Shown one piece after another: positions 1-7,996 of a DNA stretch of 38,018 bases. Below the pieces are notes generated by a model. That model searched no databases. It was given only the letters and a program-made list of their open reading frames with translations, and was not told the origin of the DNA. The position numbers were made by a program, and so were the translations under genes. Numbering within the stretch: the stretch's first letter is position 1; each line of letters begins with the position of its first letter. Source of the DNA: a virus; IMG/VR virus record IMGVR_UViG_3300030118_003044, positions 1 to 38,018 of that record; one strand, given 5' to 3'.

Positions 1-495
1 TTTTCGAATCAACCCGACACTGACAGTAATAAATTTATAACTCTCCAAGATGCTCCCAAGATAGTATTTAATCCCGATGCAATAGATATGGATATTCAAT
101 TTGCCGGAGATAACGCAAATAATTTATTGTATATAGATGCAGGAAATGATAGAGTAGGAATAGGGACAAACACTCCATCTGCAAGTTTAGAGGTTGCTAC
201 CGGAGGAACTTTTAGAAGCCCAAGATTACAAATGGTTTCTGTTTCGGCAAGCACTACTTTGACAGAAGCAACTCACGCAGGAGCATATCTAAAATGTGCA
301 GGAAATGTAACTTTACCTGCTACTTCGACAGAAGGAGAACATTATACAATTCTAAATACAACAAGTGGTAATATTACGGTTGCTAGAAATGGTAATAATA
401 TTAATAATGCGGCTTCCGATATTACAGTTGCTACTTTTAATGCAGTAACTTGTATTTCTATTGGCACTAATGATTGGATTGCATTAGGAGTTTGA
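1..495 (+). CDS. Tail-fibre-like protein, C-terminal part (5' end outside window)
   Basis: The frame is open from base 1 to the TGA at 493-495, so the start lies upstream of the window. The readable part (164 residues) contains the motif RVGIGTNTPSASLEV, a repeat-like signature common in phage tail fibres and other trimeric virion fibres just before a receptor-binding or chaperone domain. The rest is rich in Thr, Asn and Gly, as expected for a beta-structured fibre, and it ends NDWIALGV, a common end of such a module. It probably acts on the virion surface. The next gene starts at its stop codon. The fibre assignment rests on motif and composition only; the exact family is not resolved. Confidence 0.6.
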   Translation, partial: FSNQPDTDSNKFITLQDAPKIVFNPDAIDMDIQFAGDNANNLLYIDAGNDRVGIGTNTPSASLEVATGGTFRSPRLQMVSVSASTTLTEATHAGAYLKCAGNVTLPATSTEGEHYTILNTTSGNITVARNGNNINNAASDITVATFNAVTCISIGTNDWIALGV

Positions 496-1232
496 TTACT
501 TTGTATAACGCTATTGCGGGTTCTTGTGCTGAAGATGAGGCTAATGCAGGTGGTGGTGGTTCTCCGCCTCCACCGCAAATTCCTTTTACAATAGGGGTTG
601 ATGCTTCTAGTGGTGCTAATAATGCTATGACAGGTGGATTACATAATCAGAATATAATTGCTGGTTCAAATTACGGTGCGTATATAGACTTTGCAGACGG
701 AACTTCGGGAACAAGCGCAGGTCAATCTACTTATGGAACAGCATCAAGCCCTACTAGAACAACACAAACTGCTCATGTTAGAACAAGTGAAGTTGCAGCA
801 TCTTACTCTACTGCACCTGTGTTTGAAGCCTTCATATATGTTGGAGGATATGTTAGACAGGGAAATATGGGGGCAATAAGTAACATTCATTGGCAAATCG
901 CACCTACCATAACAAGTTCTTTGAGTAACGGCACATTTACGAGTAATGGTGTTGAAGTTTCAGATGCTAATGAACATAATCAAAACAATGTATTAGTAGA
1001 CGGGCATAGTATGAACTCAAGTTTTACTTTTATTCCTCAAGGAATTTATGCTAGTAAGTCTAAAAGTAATGGTAGTGCATTCCGTTTATTCTCTTTAAGG
1101 TGGGGAGGCGGAAGGGGAAGCCCTACATTCCCTGCTGTCAATGACACAATAACACTTCAACTTGCTGTTAGTGCTGATGTAGGCGGAACTACTTTTACTA
1201 AATTACACGATTTCATAATTAAATTTATTTGA
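492..1232 (+). CDS. Glycine-rich probable virion protein
   Basis: About 246 residues if the TTG at 492 is used, which overlaps the stop of the fibre-like gene (TTGA). Another TTG at 501 sits 10 nt behind AGGAG (486-490), and there is no ATG until about base 627. The N-terminal part holds a GGGG-S-PPPP linker, followed by a beta-rich Thr/Ser/Asn/Gly sequence without recognisable catalytic motifs. Position between a fibre-like gene and a methyltransferase, plus composition, suggests a tail or surface protein. The absence of a good ATG and the abrupt join also allow the two genes to be one product made by frameshifting, or a sequence error. No specific family was recognised. Confidence 0.55.
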   Translation: MITLYNAIAGSCAEDEANAGGGGSPPPPQIPFTIGVDASSGANNAMTGGLHNQNIIAGSNYGAYIDFADGTSGTSAGQSTYGTASSPTRTTQTAHVRTSEVAASYSTAPVFEAFIYVGGYVRQGNMGAISNIHWQIAPTITSSLSNGTFTSNGVEVSDANEHNQNNVLVDGHSMNSSFTFIPQGIYASKSKSNGSAFRLFSLRWGGGRGSPTFPAVNDTITLQLAVSADVGGTTFTKLHDFIIKFI

Positions 1233-1241
1233 GGTGATAGA

Positions 1242-1802
1242 ATGACAAGAATACAAGTTAATATTCCTGCGGGAGTTTCGGGTAATTTTGAAGTAGCACA
1301 TTATACAGACCAAACAACTGATAATCAATGGCAAATATACTTAGAAATGAAAGATGAAAGCCACTCTAATTACTGTGTTTTAATTAAAGATAGTTGCCCT
1401 ATGCCAATTATGCAAGACTCCGAAGGAGAATATAGAGAGCATCAGTGGTTATGGGATAATGCAACAGGAAGTGTATTTATTGCCGGTTTAGGGATAGGGA
1501 TGGTAAATGAATTTTTAATTAACGCTCCTAACATTACTTCAGTGACAATTGTTGAAAACTCACAAGATGTAATAGATTTAGTTTGGCCTTACTGTGCTAA
1601 AGATAGTAGATTTAATTTAATTAAAGCAGACATAGAGACTTGGACACCCCCTGCTAATTCTCATTGGGATGTAATGTGGTTTGATACATGGTGTGGTGAT
1701 AATATTTTATCTTGCGAAGGCTACAAAAATGCTATGACTAACAAGTATTCTCAATACTGCGACGAGATTGGCTTTTGGGGCAGTTTACCTCCATCTAATT
1801 GA
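1242..1802 (+). CDS. Class I SAM-dependent methyltransferase-like protein
   Basis: 186 residues; ATG at 1242 behind the ribosome binding site GGTGAT. The centre carries a Rossmann-type SAM motif (FIAGLGIGM, about residues 79-87), then an acidic end of the second strand (TIVENSQDV), and a later D-x-M-W-F-D-T-W segment where spermidine-synthase-like methyltransferases place the substrate-facing strand. The N-terminal 75 residues look like a beta-rich extension. The target is unknown; its place beside virion genes suggests modification of a virion or host component. A degenerate spermidine-synthase-like enzyme is an alternative. Confidence 0.6.
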   Translation: MTRIQVNIPAGVSGNFEVAHYTDQTTDNQWQIYLEMKDESHSNYCVLIKDSCPMPIMQDSEGEYREHQWLWDNATGSVFIAGLGIGMVNEFLINAPNITSVTIVENSQDVIDLVWPYCAKDSRFNLIKADIETWTPPANSHWDVMWFDTWCGDNILSCEGYKNAMTNKYSQYCDEIGFWGSLPPSN

Positions 1803-1806
1803 TAAA

Positions 1807-1926
1807 ATGTTTTTGATTCTCTTATTTCTCCTTAGTTTTATTTTAGGCTTTGTTACTATTTACTTAACTTACGATAAAAAAGAAGATATAGGATTTATTA
1901 TACTAGATGAAAAAAACAAAAACTGA
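1807..1926 (+). CDS. Tiny single-pass membrane protein
   Basis: 39 residues, starting 4 nt after the methyltransferase stop. Residues 1-22 are almost entirely Leu/Ile/Phe/Val and would span the membrane, followed by a charged tail (DKKEDIG...DEKNKN). There is no clear separate ribosome binding site, so it may be translationally coupled. Short hydrophobic proteins at the end of a virion module can be holin- or spanin-like, but nothing here proves that. Confidence 0.45.
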   Translation: MFLILLFLLSFILGFVTIYLTYDKKEDIGFIILDEKNKN

Positions 1927-1991
1927 GCCTACTAATTTAGTCGAAAATAAGGGTTTTTTCTCTTAATTTAAAAATTGATGATTTTTAAAAA

Positions 1992-2039
1992 ACCAAAAAA
2001 AAAGGCGATAGAGGAGATTTTTATTTCTCCTCTACCGCC
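1992..2039 (-). terminator. Hairpin plus T-run ending the leftward gene array
   Basis: A 14-nt arm GGCGATAGAGGAGA (2004-2017) pairs with 2026-2039 with one A/C mismatch and an 8-nt loop. On the - strand the hairpin is followed directly by a run of nine T (complement of 1995-2003), a typical poly-T terminator. It lies between convergent gene blocks. The stop codon of the last leftward gene (2032-2034) is inside the stem. On the + strand the same stem is preceded by the A-run and has only a weak T tract after it. Confidence 0.75.
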
Positions 2040-2178
2040 TAGTCTTGTTAGACCAAACAACTAAACAATGTCTACATTCCCATAAATTGACTTGTTCATC
2101 TGAACCCAAGTAGAACCCTTTGATTCTTCTAGGTATTGTCAATTCATTACAATATCTACAAACTTCTTTTAGTGCCAT
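2032..2178 (-). CDS. Small zinc-ribbon protein
   Basis: 48 residues. Two CxxC-type knuckles (C7-R-Y-C10 and C37-R-H-C40) are spaced as in a minimal zinc ribbon. The ATG overlaps the stop of the upstream gene by one base (TAATG), and the stop lies within the terminator stem, so it is the last gene of the leftward array. Such mini zinc ribbons are frequent in phage and archaeal virus genomes and usually bind nucleic acid or polymerase, but no partner is indicated. Confidence 0.6.
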   Translation of the reverse strand: MALKEVCRYCNELTIPRRIKGFYLGSDEQVNLWECRHCLVVWSNKTRR

Positions 2179-2330
2179 TACTTAACGCCTTTATTATCTT
2201 CTCGCATCAAACGCTTCATGTAATCTTCAACGCTTTGGTCGGTTATATTAGACCCACCAAATGCGGCAAAGAAAAGAAGCATAAGAACGATTAGAAAGGC
2301 AATAAGTCCGAACCAATCCCAACCTGTCAT
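2178..2330 (-). CDS. Small single-pass membrane protein
   Basis: 50 residues; ATG overlaps the exonuclease stop (TAATG). A hydrophobic stretch from about residue 8 to 25 is followed by a charged C-terminal half with many Asp, Glu, Lys and Arg. This is the layout of a one-pass protein with a soluble tail. No family was recognised. Confidence 0.55.
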   Translation of the reverse strand: MTGWDWFGLIAFLIVLMLLFFAAFGGSNITDQSVEDYMKRLMREDNKGVK

Positions 2331-2923
2331 TACCAATCAACCTCCAATTCTTTATGTTCTCCCTTATCTATTGAGAATGCTTTAATTTTTCCTTCGCTTT
2401 TTCCTATTTGCCATAAGTCATAAACCAATTGAGTATCTTTCATACAATACTCTACTACTTCATCATATTGACCCATTTTCCACAACTTAGGAGCATCTGC
2501 ACTCTCCATCAATTTAGAATCATTCATTGTGCATTTAACTAAATTCTTTAGTTGAAATCTTTCTTTATGTTGCTTTAGTAAAATCTTAGAAGTATCTATG
2601 TATTGATTATTCTTAATAAATTTATTAATACAGTAAATATCCATAGAATCTCTAAGAATAGGCAAATCGAAGGCCGCAATATTATGTCCCAGTAACTTGA
2701 CACCCTTATCAAAACTGTCATCTAGGTCATATTTTAGTTCTCTAAGAGATTTAATAATATGGCCTGACTTAGCGAAAGAATCAACTTTTTCATCAACATA
2801 AACAGTTCCGGTATTGCCATCCCAAGTGGCAACAGTAGATACTTGAAACATATGCGTATTCCCAAAACCCCCTATTTCATGTGACATATTTTTAGTTTCT
2901 ATGTCAAGTGCCAAGACTGACAT
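2330..2923 (-). CDS. DEDDy-type 3'-5' exonuclease (RNase H fold)
   Basis: 197 residues with the ATG at 2923, which follows the upstream stop by 4 nt. An upstream ATG at 2938 is possible and would add five residues. Motif I is ALDIET at the N-terminus, motif II is GHNIAAFDLPIL and motif III is YCMKDTQLVYDLW, where Y-x3-D marks the DEDDy subclass of DnaQ-like proofreading exonucleases. The protein has no polymerase domain. It could trim or proofread DNA during viral replication, since it shares the array with polymerase and primase. Confidence 0.8.
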   Translation of the reverse strand: MSVLALDIETKNMSHEIGGFGNTHMFQVSTVATWDGNTGTVYVDEKVDSFAKSGHIIKSLRELKYDLDDSFDKGVKLLGHNIAAFDLPILRDSMDIYCINKFIKNNQYIDTSKILLKQHKERFQLKNLVKCTMNDSKLMESADAPKLWKMGQYDEVVEYCMKDTQLVYDLWQIGKSEGKIKAFSIDKGEHKELEVDW

Positions 2924-2927
2924 AGTA

Positions 2928-3155
2928 TCACTTTCCATCGGCAGACCAAAGTTTAGCAATCTTCTGTTCTTCTTTGTTTTCTTTAGGCTCCTCTTCGCCA
3001 ACCTTTCTTTTAAGGAAGGCTACTATTTGGTTTCCTGCTACTAAAAGCATGGAACAAGTTTCCCAACCATCATTTCCATAATTGTCTAATGATTCAATTA
3101 TAACTTTTGGCCCTTTACTAACTTCAAACACTAAAAATGTATTTTCCCACTTCAT
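2928..3155 (-). CDS. DUF4177-like small protein
   Basis: 75 residues, ATG overlapping the upstream stop (ATGA), with a GGTGATGAAGA ribosome binding site. The pattern K-W-E near the start, then DNYGNDGWETCSM and a closing FLKRK strand, matches the short alpha/beta DUF4177 type (a 'G-x-E/D-G-W-E' turn between helix and strand). A charged tail rich in Glu and Lys follows. The function of the family is unknown. Confidence 0.5.
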   Translation of the reverse strand: MKWENTFLVFEVSKGPKVIIESLDNYGNDGWETCSMLLVAGNQIVAFLKRKVGEEEPKENKEEQKIAKLWSADGK

Positions 3156-4729
3156 TCTTCATCACCTGTTTTCTTTATTCTTATGTAGTAACTTCTACCT
3201 TCTTTGATTTCTTCAAAATAATTCTTTCCATATTTGTTGTAGACTTCATATGTTTGTGACCTTGATAACTTTAGTTTGTTTCTAGCCTCCAACATATACA
3301 TTTTCTTGTTCACATATCCTTTGTCATCTTTCTTCATACCTTCGTATGTTTCAGTGAACATTGTTTTGTAATTCTCTCCTGCCTTTGCTGATGTCGGCTT
3401 CTTACTTCTTAGGCTTCGCTCTAACCACTCTAACAATGTTTTATAACATTGTCGCACAATTAGACCTGCTGAACGAACATTATCACCAGTAACTTTGAAT
3501 CTATCTTCTTCCTTTCTTTCTAATGTTTCTGCTATGCAACATAGCGTAGACACTTTCATCAAAGTCACCATTATTCTAGATAGGAAAGTAGATGCCAACT
3601 TAGTTACTTTTTCGGGAACTCCTCTCATTTCTCCTAGTAGTTGTCTATATGCTTCCATCAAACTAGAACGATACTCATCGGTGTATTCAATTGTCAGTAG
3701 GGGATTACTACCGTTTTGATAATATTTTTTTCTAAGTTCCTTATAAATCTCAAACATTTCATCAGAGAAAGTTTCTACAGGAGTATCTACATCTTCAATT
3801 GTTCCGGATTTTGCATACTGCTTAAGTCGCATTTCGTGTTGTTTATATGCAGGAACTTCCCAAATATACAGAAGCATTCTTTGAAGAACCCCCTTTTCCG
3901 CCATAACTTGATTTATATTATTAGGAGGATAAGTAGTAGCAAAGACAGACCTCATAGCATAACAATTCATTATTCTGCCTTCTTGAGAATCTAATGCCTT
4001 ACTAATTATCCAAGACTTACCTGCTAGAGAATTCATAAGAGTATTTAGATACACAATTGAATTTTCTTTATGTTGAGATTGCTTAAATATACCTGAATAT
4101 TCGAATTCATCCCAGTGCGCTAATCCCATTCCTTCTAATACCCCTGCTCTACGCTTGAACTCCTTTTGTCCTTCTTCTGTCATGTGTTGGTCGAACTTAC
4201 CAATTAGAGAAGAATCGGTGTAATCTATAACACTGAAAGTATTGAACTTAATAGGAAAGCCATCATTATCCATTAGAGGCAAGCCGTTAGGATTATCTTC
4301 ACTAAATCTCTTTCCTCCCCTTTGAGTATCGGGGTCTATAAAGGGAGGGTGTGTTCCTTCTTCATTTATCTTATCAAAGATAGAATCAGATACTCCTTCT
4401 ACAAAATTCCATAGCGTAGACTTTCCAGTTCCGGAAGTTTGAACCCAACAAAAGTGAACCCTAACATCTTCATGATTTCTACCGTTTGGAATATGCACAA
4501 AGTCTTTGCATATATTTCCTAGAATAGTAAAGTAACTAATGCTTGCAGGTATAGCGTTGTAGTGAGAAACTTCTTCTGCTGACTTAACATAGTCTAGCAC
4601 TACTTTAGGTAGGGATTCTTTGTAGACTTTTTCGCTTTCAACAAGAGCATTATCATACTCTTTGAAGTCGTCTATGTCTTCATATAATTCTTGATATCCT
4701 TTTATTTCGTATTCTTCATTTTCATTCAT
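3152..4729 (-). CDS. P-loop ATPase, DUF3987-like, possible replicative helicase
   Basis: 525 residues with a ribosome binding site AAGGTGA. Walker A is QTSGTGKST (about 97-105), preceded by ISYFTILGNI and a strand ending HFCWV, an arrangement seen in DUF3987-type ATPases that travel with viral and plasmid primases. A Walker B-like segment reads LAHWDEFEYSGIF. The last 80 residues (KLSRSQTYEVYNKYG...) look like a winged helix. The gene lies directly downstream of the XPF-like nuclease and primase, with 4 nt overlap. No MCM or DnaB gene is seen elsewhere, so this is the best candidate for the replicative helicase. That role is inferred. Confidence 0.6.
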   Translation of the reverse strand: MNENEEYEIKGYQELYEDIDDFKEYDNALVESEKVYKESLPKVVLDYVKSAEEVSHYNAIPASISYFTILGNICKDFVHIPNGRNHEDVRVHFCWVQTSGTGKSTLWNFVEGVSDSIFDKINEEGTHPPFIDPDTQRGGKRFSEDNPNGLPLMDNDGFPIKFNTFSVIDYTDSSLIGKFDQHMTEEGQKEFKRRAGVLEGMGLAHWDEFEYSGIFKQSQHKENSIVYLNTLMNSLAGKSWIISKALDSQEGRIMNCYAMRSVFATTYPPNNINQVMAEKGVLQRMLLYIWEVPAYKQHEMRLKQYAKSGTIEDVDTPVETFSDEMFEIYKELRKKYYQNGSNPLLTIEYTDEYRSSLMEAYRQLLGEMRGVPEKVTKLASTFLSRIMVTLMKVSTLCCIAETLERKEEDRFKVTGDNVRSAGLIVRQCYKTLLEWLERSLRSKKPTSAKAGENYKTMFTETYEGMKKDDKGYVNKKMYMLEARNKLKLSRSQTYEVYNKYGKNYFEEIKEGRSYYIRIKKTGDEE

Positions 4730-5415
4730 ATTTTCACCTTATCTTCGGAGTTTAAAGTGGAGAGTATTCTTTTGGAAAGGGTATCTCCAAACCCTTCTAA
4801 TTTACATAGTTCTCTTACTGAACATTCGCCTATTTCCATTATTGAACCGAAGTTTTTAATCAATAGTTTTGCTTTTTTAATTGACACCCCTTTTATGCTA
4901 GTTAGTAAATCTAGTCGTAGGTCGTCGGTTGATAATCTTTTATGCACCTGTGGTTGTATAGTTTCTCTTGATACAGGCTTTATCTTACTAACTGATGTAA
5001 TAATAAGGGCGGCTTCTTCTTCGGACTTTACCCAAATGGGCTTAACATCGGTGTCTAATATAATTCTAGAAAGACCTCCTAGAAATTTATTATGAAATAG
5101 TTTTATTCTTCCTTGCATTGGTAATTTGCTTTTGCTATTTTCTATTACTTTCATTATGGCTTTATCTAAGTCACCATAGATTAGTAGTATGTTATTTTTA
5201 TAACACCTATCCATATTATCTAACTGAGTCCACATTCTTTTACTGAGAACTGAACCTAGAAAATCTACTGCTGATTTAGCCTCGAAGCAAACATCATCGT
5301 AGACATAATCGCCTATTTCTATCCACTTGACCTCTGTTTTAATATTAAGTGACTTAGCCTTCTTTTTAACTAAGTCTGCAAGAAGAGATTTTTCTCTAGA
5401 GTCAATTACTAGCAC
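4726..5415 (-). CDS. XPF/ERCC4-type structure-specific nuclease with helix-hairpin-helix domain
   Basis: 229 residues; GTG start behind GGAGGT. The nuclease domain has D5-x-R-E, IGDY (34-37) and EAKSAVD (45-51), which corresponds to the ERKxxxD signature of the XPF/Hef family with Arg replaced by Ala. The C-terminal 65 residues form a tandem helix-hairpin-helix (LLTSIKGVSIKKAKLLI...LCKLEGFGDTLSKRIL) for DNA junction binding. There is no helicase domain. It probably cleaves branched or flap DNA during viral replication or recombination. It overlaps the primase gene by 14 nt. Confidence 0.85.
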   Translation of the reverse strand: MLVIDSREKSLLADLVKKKAKSLNIKTEVKWIEIGDYVYDDVCFEAKSAVDFLGSVLSKRMWTQLDNMDRCYKNNILLIYGDLDKAIMKVIENSKSKLPMQGRIKLFHNKFLGGLSRIILDTDVKPIWVKSEEEAALIITSVSKIKPVSRETIQPQVHKRLSTDDLRLDLLTSIKGVSIKKAKLLIKNFGSIMEIGECSVRELCKLEGFGDTLSKRILSTLNSEDKVKI

Positions 5416-6436
5416 TAGAATACCTCCAACACTTTCCTATACACAATCCTTCGTTAATTAACTTATCACAATGGGGAGTATTGTAGTTTCCATAAACGGT
5501 AAACTTAGCGTGATTCTTAGTAGTAATCTTGTCCCAATCTAACCATACATCTTGGGAAGAAGCAAACACTCTTTCCAGTTCATCCACGATTAAATTCAAT
5601 GTATCTTCTTTGTCTTGCATAGTTTTCAAATCTTGATAGCCTGAGATTAAGTCTCGATACCAAGACACTAGATATGCCCTAGATAGATGAGATGGGTTTT
5701 CTGTCATTATTGCATTATACAAGCAAGGCAATATAGGCATTGAGCCTATTGTTTTAGGAACATTTACCTCACCTTCAATTTCCCTCAATGGAGGGGATAT
5801 GGGAAATATTATTTTTCTGCTTCCATTTATTTTTTTAGCAGGGCTTCTAGGTTTAGTAGCAAGAATTAGTAGTTCTTCAATAGTTAAGTCTAAGTCATCT
5901 TCACATAAAGGAATGCAGAATAACATTTCTCCTTTGTTGTTAGTTGCCGACATATTAACAGTATTTGGCATTCTTCTTAGTCTAGTGGTCTGCCCTACTC
6001 TATCATCGAGCGTGGTATTTTTGCCTCTAATGCTTTCTAGATAGTTCTTAGCCTTTCTAAAGTAGAACTGAATATTTCTTATAGTATCGGTAGGTTCACC
6101 ATGCACGAATAAGTGAAAGCCCCTACCGGAAAAGAAAAGGTTGTAGTTTGCATCTTCAAGAAAAGTAATCATACATTTAGTATCTTCCCACGCTTCGGCC
6201 AGTTCATCTTCATGTGCATCAAAGTCAAAGAATATTCTGTTTAATACTACAGAAGAATCAACTTTAGCAGTTTCACTAAACTCTTCAAAGTCATATACTG
6301 TAGTGTATACATTTGCTTTGCCATTGTGTGATGCAACAAATCTTTGAAATTGTTTCTTATTCTTCACTATTATTCTTTTCATCTGTGGTGCGTTTTTTAT
6401 GTGACTTCCCGCCCACATTTCTCTCGGAAACTTCAT
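5402..6436 (-). CDS. Archaeo-eukaryotic primase, PriS-like catalytic domain fused to PriL-like C-terminus
   Basis: 344 residues. The ATG at 6436 is chosen because it follows GGAGGT. The catalytic domain has D71-F-D73, S103-G-R-G-F-H108, and a later Asp/Arg-rich motif (LDDRVGQTTRLRRMPN), the three motifs of AEP primases. The C-terminal region has four cysteines (238, 323, 332, 336) in the order LPC...PHC...GLC..GKC. The helix HLSRAYLVSWYRDLI resembles the Fe-S domain of the primase large subunit. It would synthesise primers for the viral polymerase as one polypeptide. It overlaps the upstream gene by 80 nt. Confidence 0.85.
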   Translation of the reverse strand: MKFPREMWAGSHIKNAPQMKRIIVKNKKQFQRFVASHNGKANVYTTVYDFEEFSETAKVDSSVVLNRIFFDFDAHEDELAEAWEDTKCMITFLEDANYNLFFSGRGFHLFVHGEPTDTIRNIQFYFRKAKNYLESIRGKNTTLDDRVGQTTRLRRMPNTVNMSATNNKGEMLFCIPLCEDDLDLTIEELLILATKPRSPAKKINGSRKIIFPISPPLREIEGEVNVPKTIGSMPILPCLYNAIMTENPSHLSRAYLVSWYRDLISGYQDLKTMQDKEDTLNLIVDELERVFASSQDVWLDWDKITTKNHAKFTVYGNYNTPHCDKLINEGLCIGKCWRYSSASN

Positions 6437-6722
6437 TTTTATTACCTCCAAAATTTACTGTTGCTTTGTTAAGCATTATTCTTATTTTTTCCGCCACTTC
6501 TACTTTTACACTAACTAGGACTAACTCTGATATTACTTGTTCTATAGGCATACCTACATGATTATCCTTTATCCGTAACTCTTTGATAAGGTCAAATCTC
6601 TCTTGTAGAGATATCTCACTTACCACTTCATTTGACAAGGAATCAATAGTTCCGTGAAGTTGTGCAATTTCTTGAAAAGTCCAATCTTTAGAAAGGACTT
6701 TGTTTATAATTAATTCATCCAT
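6357..6722 (-). CDS. Hypothetical protein with basic tail
   Basis: 121 residues; ATG at 6722 behind GGTGATGATTG, with a TTG one codon earlier as alternative. The first 85 residues are predicted helical (Leu, Ile, Glu, Lys); the tail is polar and basic (KSHKKRTTDEKNN). Its 3' end overlaps the primase start by 80 nt, unusually long for this genome. No family was recognised. Position suggests a replication-associated role. Confidence 0.5.
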   Translation of the reverse strand: MDELIINKVLSKDWTFQEIAQLHGTIDSLSNEVVSEISLQERFDLIKELRIKDNHVGMPIEQVISELVLVSVKVEVAEKIRIMLNKATVNFGGNKNEVSERNVGGKSHKKRTTDEKNNSEE

Positions 6723-6957
6723 CAATCATCACCTTCTTGAATACAACCATATAAGGTTCTTTATGCTTCATAAGTAGGACAGTATGTTCGCAATCTTCGC
6801 CATCAATCTTTTGTGTTTTTACCCAATCACTAACCTCAGAAAATAAATTATCTATTTTTTTATTATCTGCGTTTAGTTTAACTCTAGCAAATTTATCTCC
6901 GCTAGGAGAAATATCATATTCAATATTAGCAATACCATTATCAAATTGTAATTTCAT
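6715..6957 (-). CDS. Small hypothetical protein
   Basis: 80 residues. The ATG at 6957 is favoured because it overlaps the upstream stop as ATGA; an in-frame ATG at 6975 is also possible. The sequence alternates strands and turns (KLQFDNGIANIEYDI...MVVFKKVMI) without catalytic motifs, suggesting a small beta-rich domain. No family was recognised. Confidence 0.5.
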   Translation of the reverse strand: MKLQFDNGIANIEYDISPSGDKFARVKLNADNKKIDNLFSEVSDWVKTQKIDGEDCEHTVLLMKHKEPYMVVFKKVMIDG

Positions 6958-7106
6958 TTGAAAACCCCTTCCCATGAATCTCCTAAAAGATGACTTAACT
7001 GCATAACTTTATCCCTCGCTCCTTGAACAAAATCGTATAGCAATTCACTTTCTCCTTGTGTTTTAGCGTAGTGTTGATAGATAACATCTAGTATTTCATC
7101 AATCAT
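6954..7106 (-). CDS. Very small hypothetical protein
   Basis: 50 residues, read directly from the sequence. It is linked by ATGA overlaps to both neighbours, the Cas4-like nuclease upstream and the 80-residue protein downstream, which is the main support for its reality. It is predicted helical and acidic (MIDEILDVIYQHYAK...). Function unknown. Confidence 0.5.
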   Translation of the reverse strand: MIDEILDVIYQHYAKTQGESELLYDFVQGARDKVMQLSHLLGDSWEGVFK

Positions 7107-7996
7107 GCTATCCAACTCTCCATATTACCATCACAAATCCCAAAATAACTACAATGAGCGCAAGTTTTGTAGAAATACTTTGTAGAGAAATGGTCTTGCT
7201 CATAGGCATGTATTAGCCTAGCAAGGTTATTTTTTACCGATGTCATACTTCTCTTTTTAATTGGTTCAACTTGAACATGATTAGATACCGGATAATACCA
7301 ACCCCAATGAGTAACCTCCATATCTCTATTTAATCCATATTTCTCTAATACAGCATCACTAGCACTTTCTAATAGTAATTGATAGAAGGCCATTTCTTTA
7401 CGCATGCTAGTTGCTTTGTAGTCTTTCCATCCACCTGTCTTATATTCAAAAAGTATAATCTTATTATCTTCTATAAATATTCTATCAATAATGCCTTGAA
7501 TATGTATAATATAATCTCTACTTAGAGGAAACTTTTCATTCCAGTTTGCTTCAACTGTTATTTCAGCATCAAACATCCCTTCATTTACAGCAGGTAAATA
7601 CTCATGAACTTTGTTCTCTTTTCTAGCATCAATAAAACGCTGTGCTTCAAAAGCCGCTACTGTTAAAGATATATCATAGTAGTCATCTATTGGCATGAGG
7701 CTAGTGCAATACTCTAGTATTTCGTGTTCGCTCATTGTGTTGGCTTTCTTGATATCAAAAACATTGAAGAAATCTTCTCTATGATTATGTAATACAGTTC
7801 CTTTTAGCATGGCTTCTGTGGTATCTTGAGGTAATCTTTGTATGTAATTGAATTCATATTTTTTAGGACACCAATCGAAAGAACCCAATGAAGATTTACT
7901 AACCTTCAATATTGGCTCATTTGGTTTATCATAATTTTCGGGATTCCATTTATAGGTATATTGTTTCATATTCTTAATTTCGTTTTCATAATTCAT
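7103..7996 (-). CDS. Cas4/RecB-like PD-(D/E)xK exonuclease
   Basis: 297 residues, overlapping the polymerase stop (TAATG) with GGAGA upstream. It has a first cysteine in SFDWCPKKYEF (C43), the helix LKGTVLHNHREDFF with the RecB-type His (H70), the nuclease core IIDRIF...ILFEYKTG, and three C-terminal cysteines (C279, C282, C288 in CAHCSYFGIC). These four cysteines match the Fe-S cluster arrangement of Cas4/AddB-type nucleases. No cas genes or repeats are present, so it most likely resects DNA ends during viral replication or recombination. Confidence 0.85.
   Translation of the reverse strand: MNYENEIKNMKQYTYKWNPENYDKPNEPILKVSKSSLGSFDWCPKKYEFNYIQRLPQDTTEAMLKGTVLHNHREDFFNVFDIKKANTMSEHEILEYCTSLMPIDDYYDISLTVAAFEAQRFIDARKENKVHEYLPAVNEGMFDAEITVEANWNEKFPLSRDYIIHIQGIIDRIFIEDNKIILFEYKTGGWKDYKATSMRKEMAFYQLLLESASDAVLEKYGLNRDMEVTHWGWYYPVSNHVQVEPIKKRSMTSVKNNLARLIHAYEQDHFSTKYFYKTCAHCSYFGICDGNMESWIA

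Noticed and set aside
342-578. Open frame on the - strand across the fibre gene
   Set aside because: A shadow of the + strand coding frames, with no start signal.
7103-7996. Cas4 as part of a CRISPR system
   Set aside because: No cas1, cas2 or repeat array in the window; lone Cas4-like nucleases are common in archaeal viruses.
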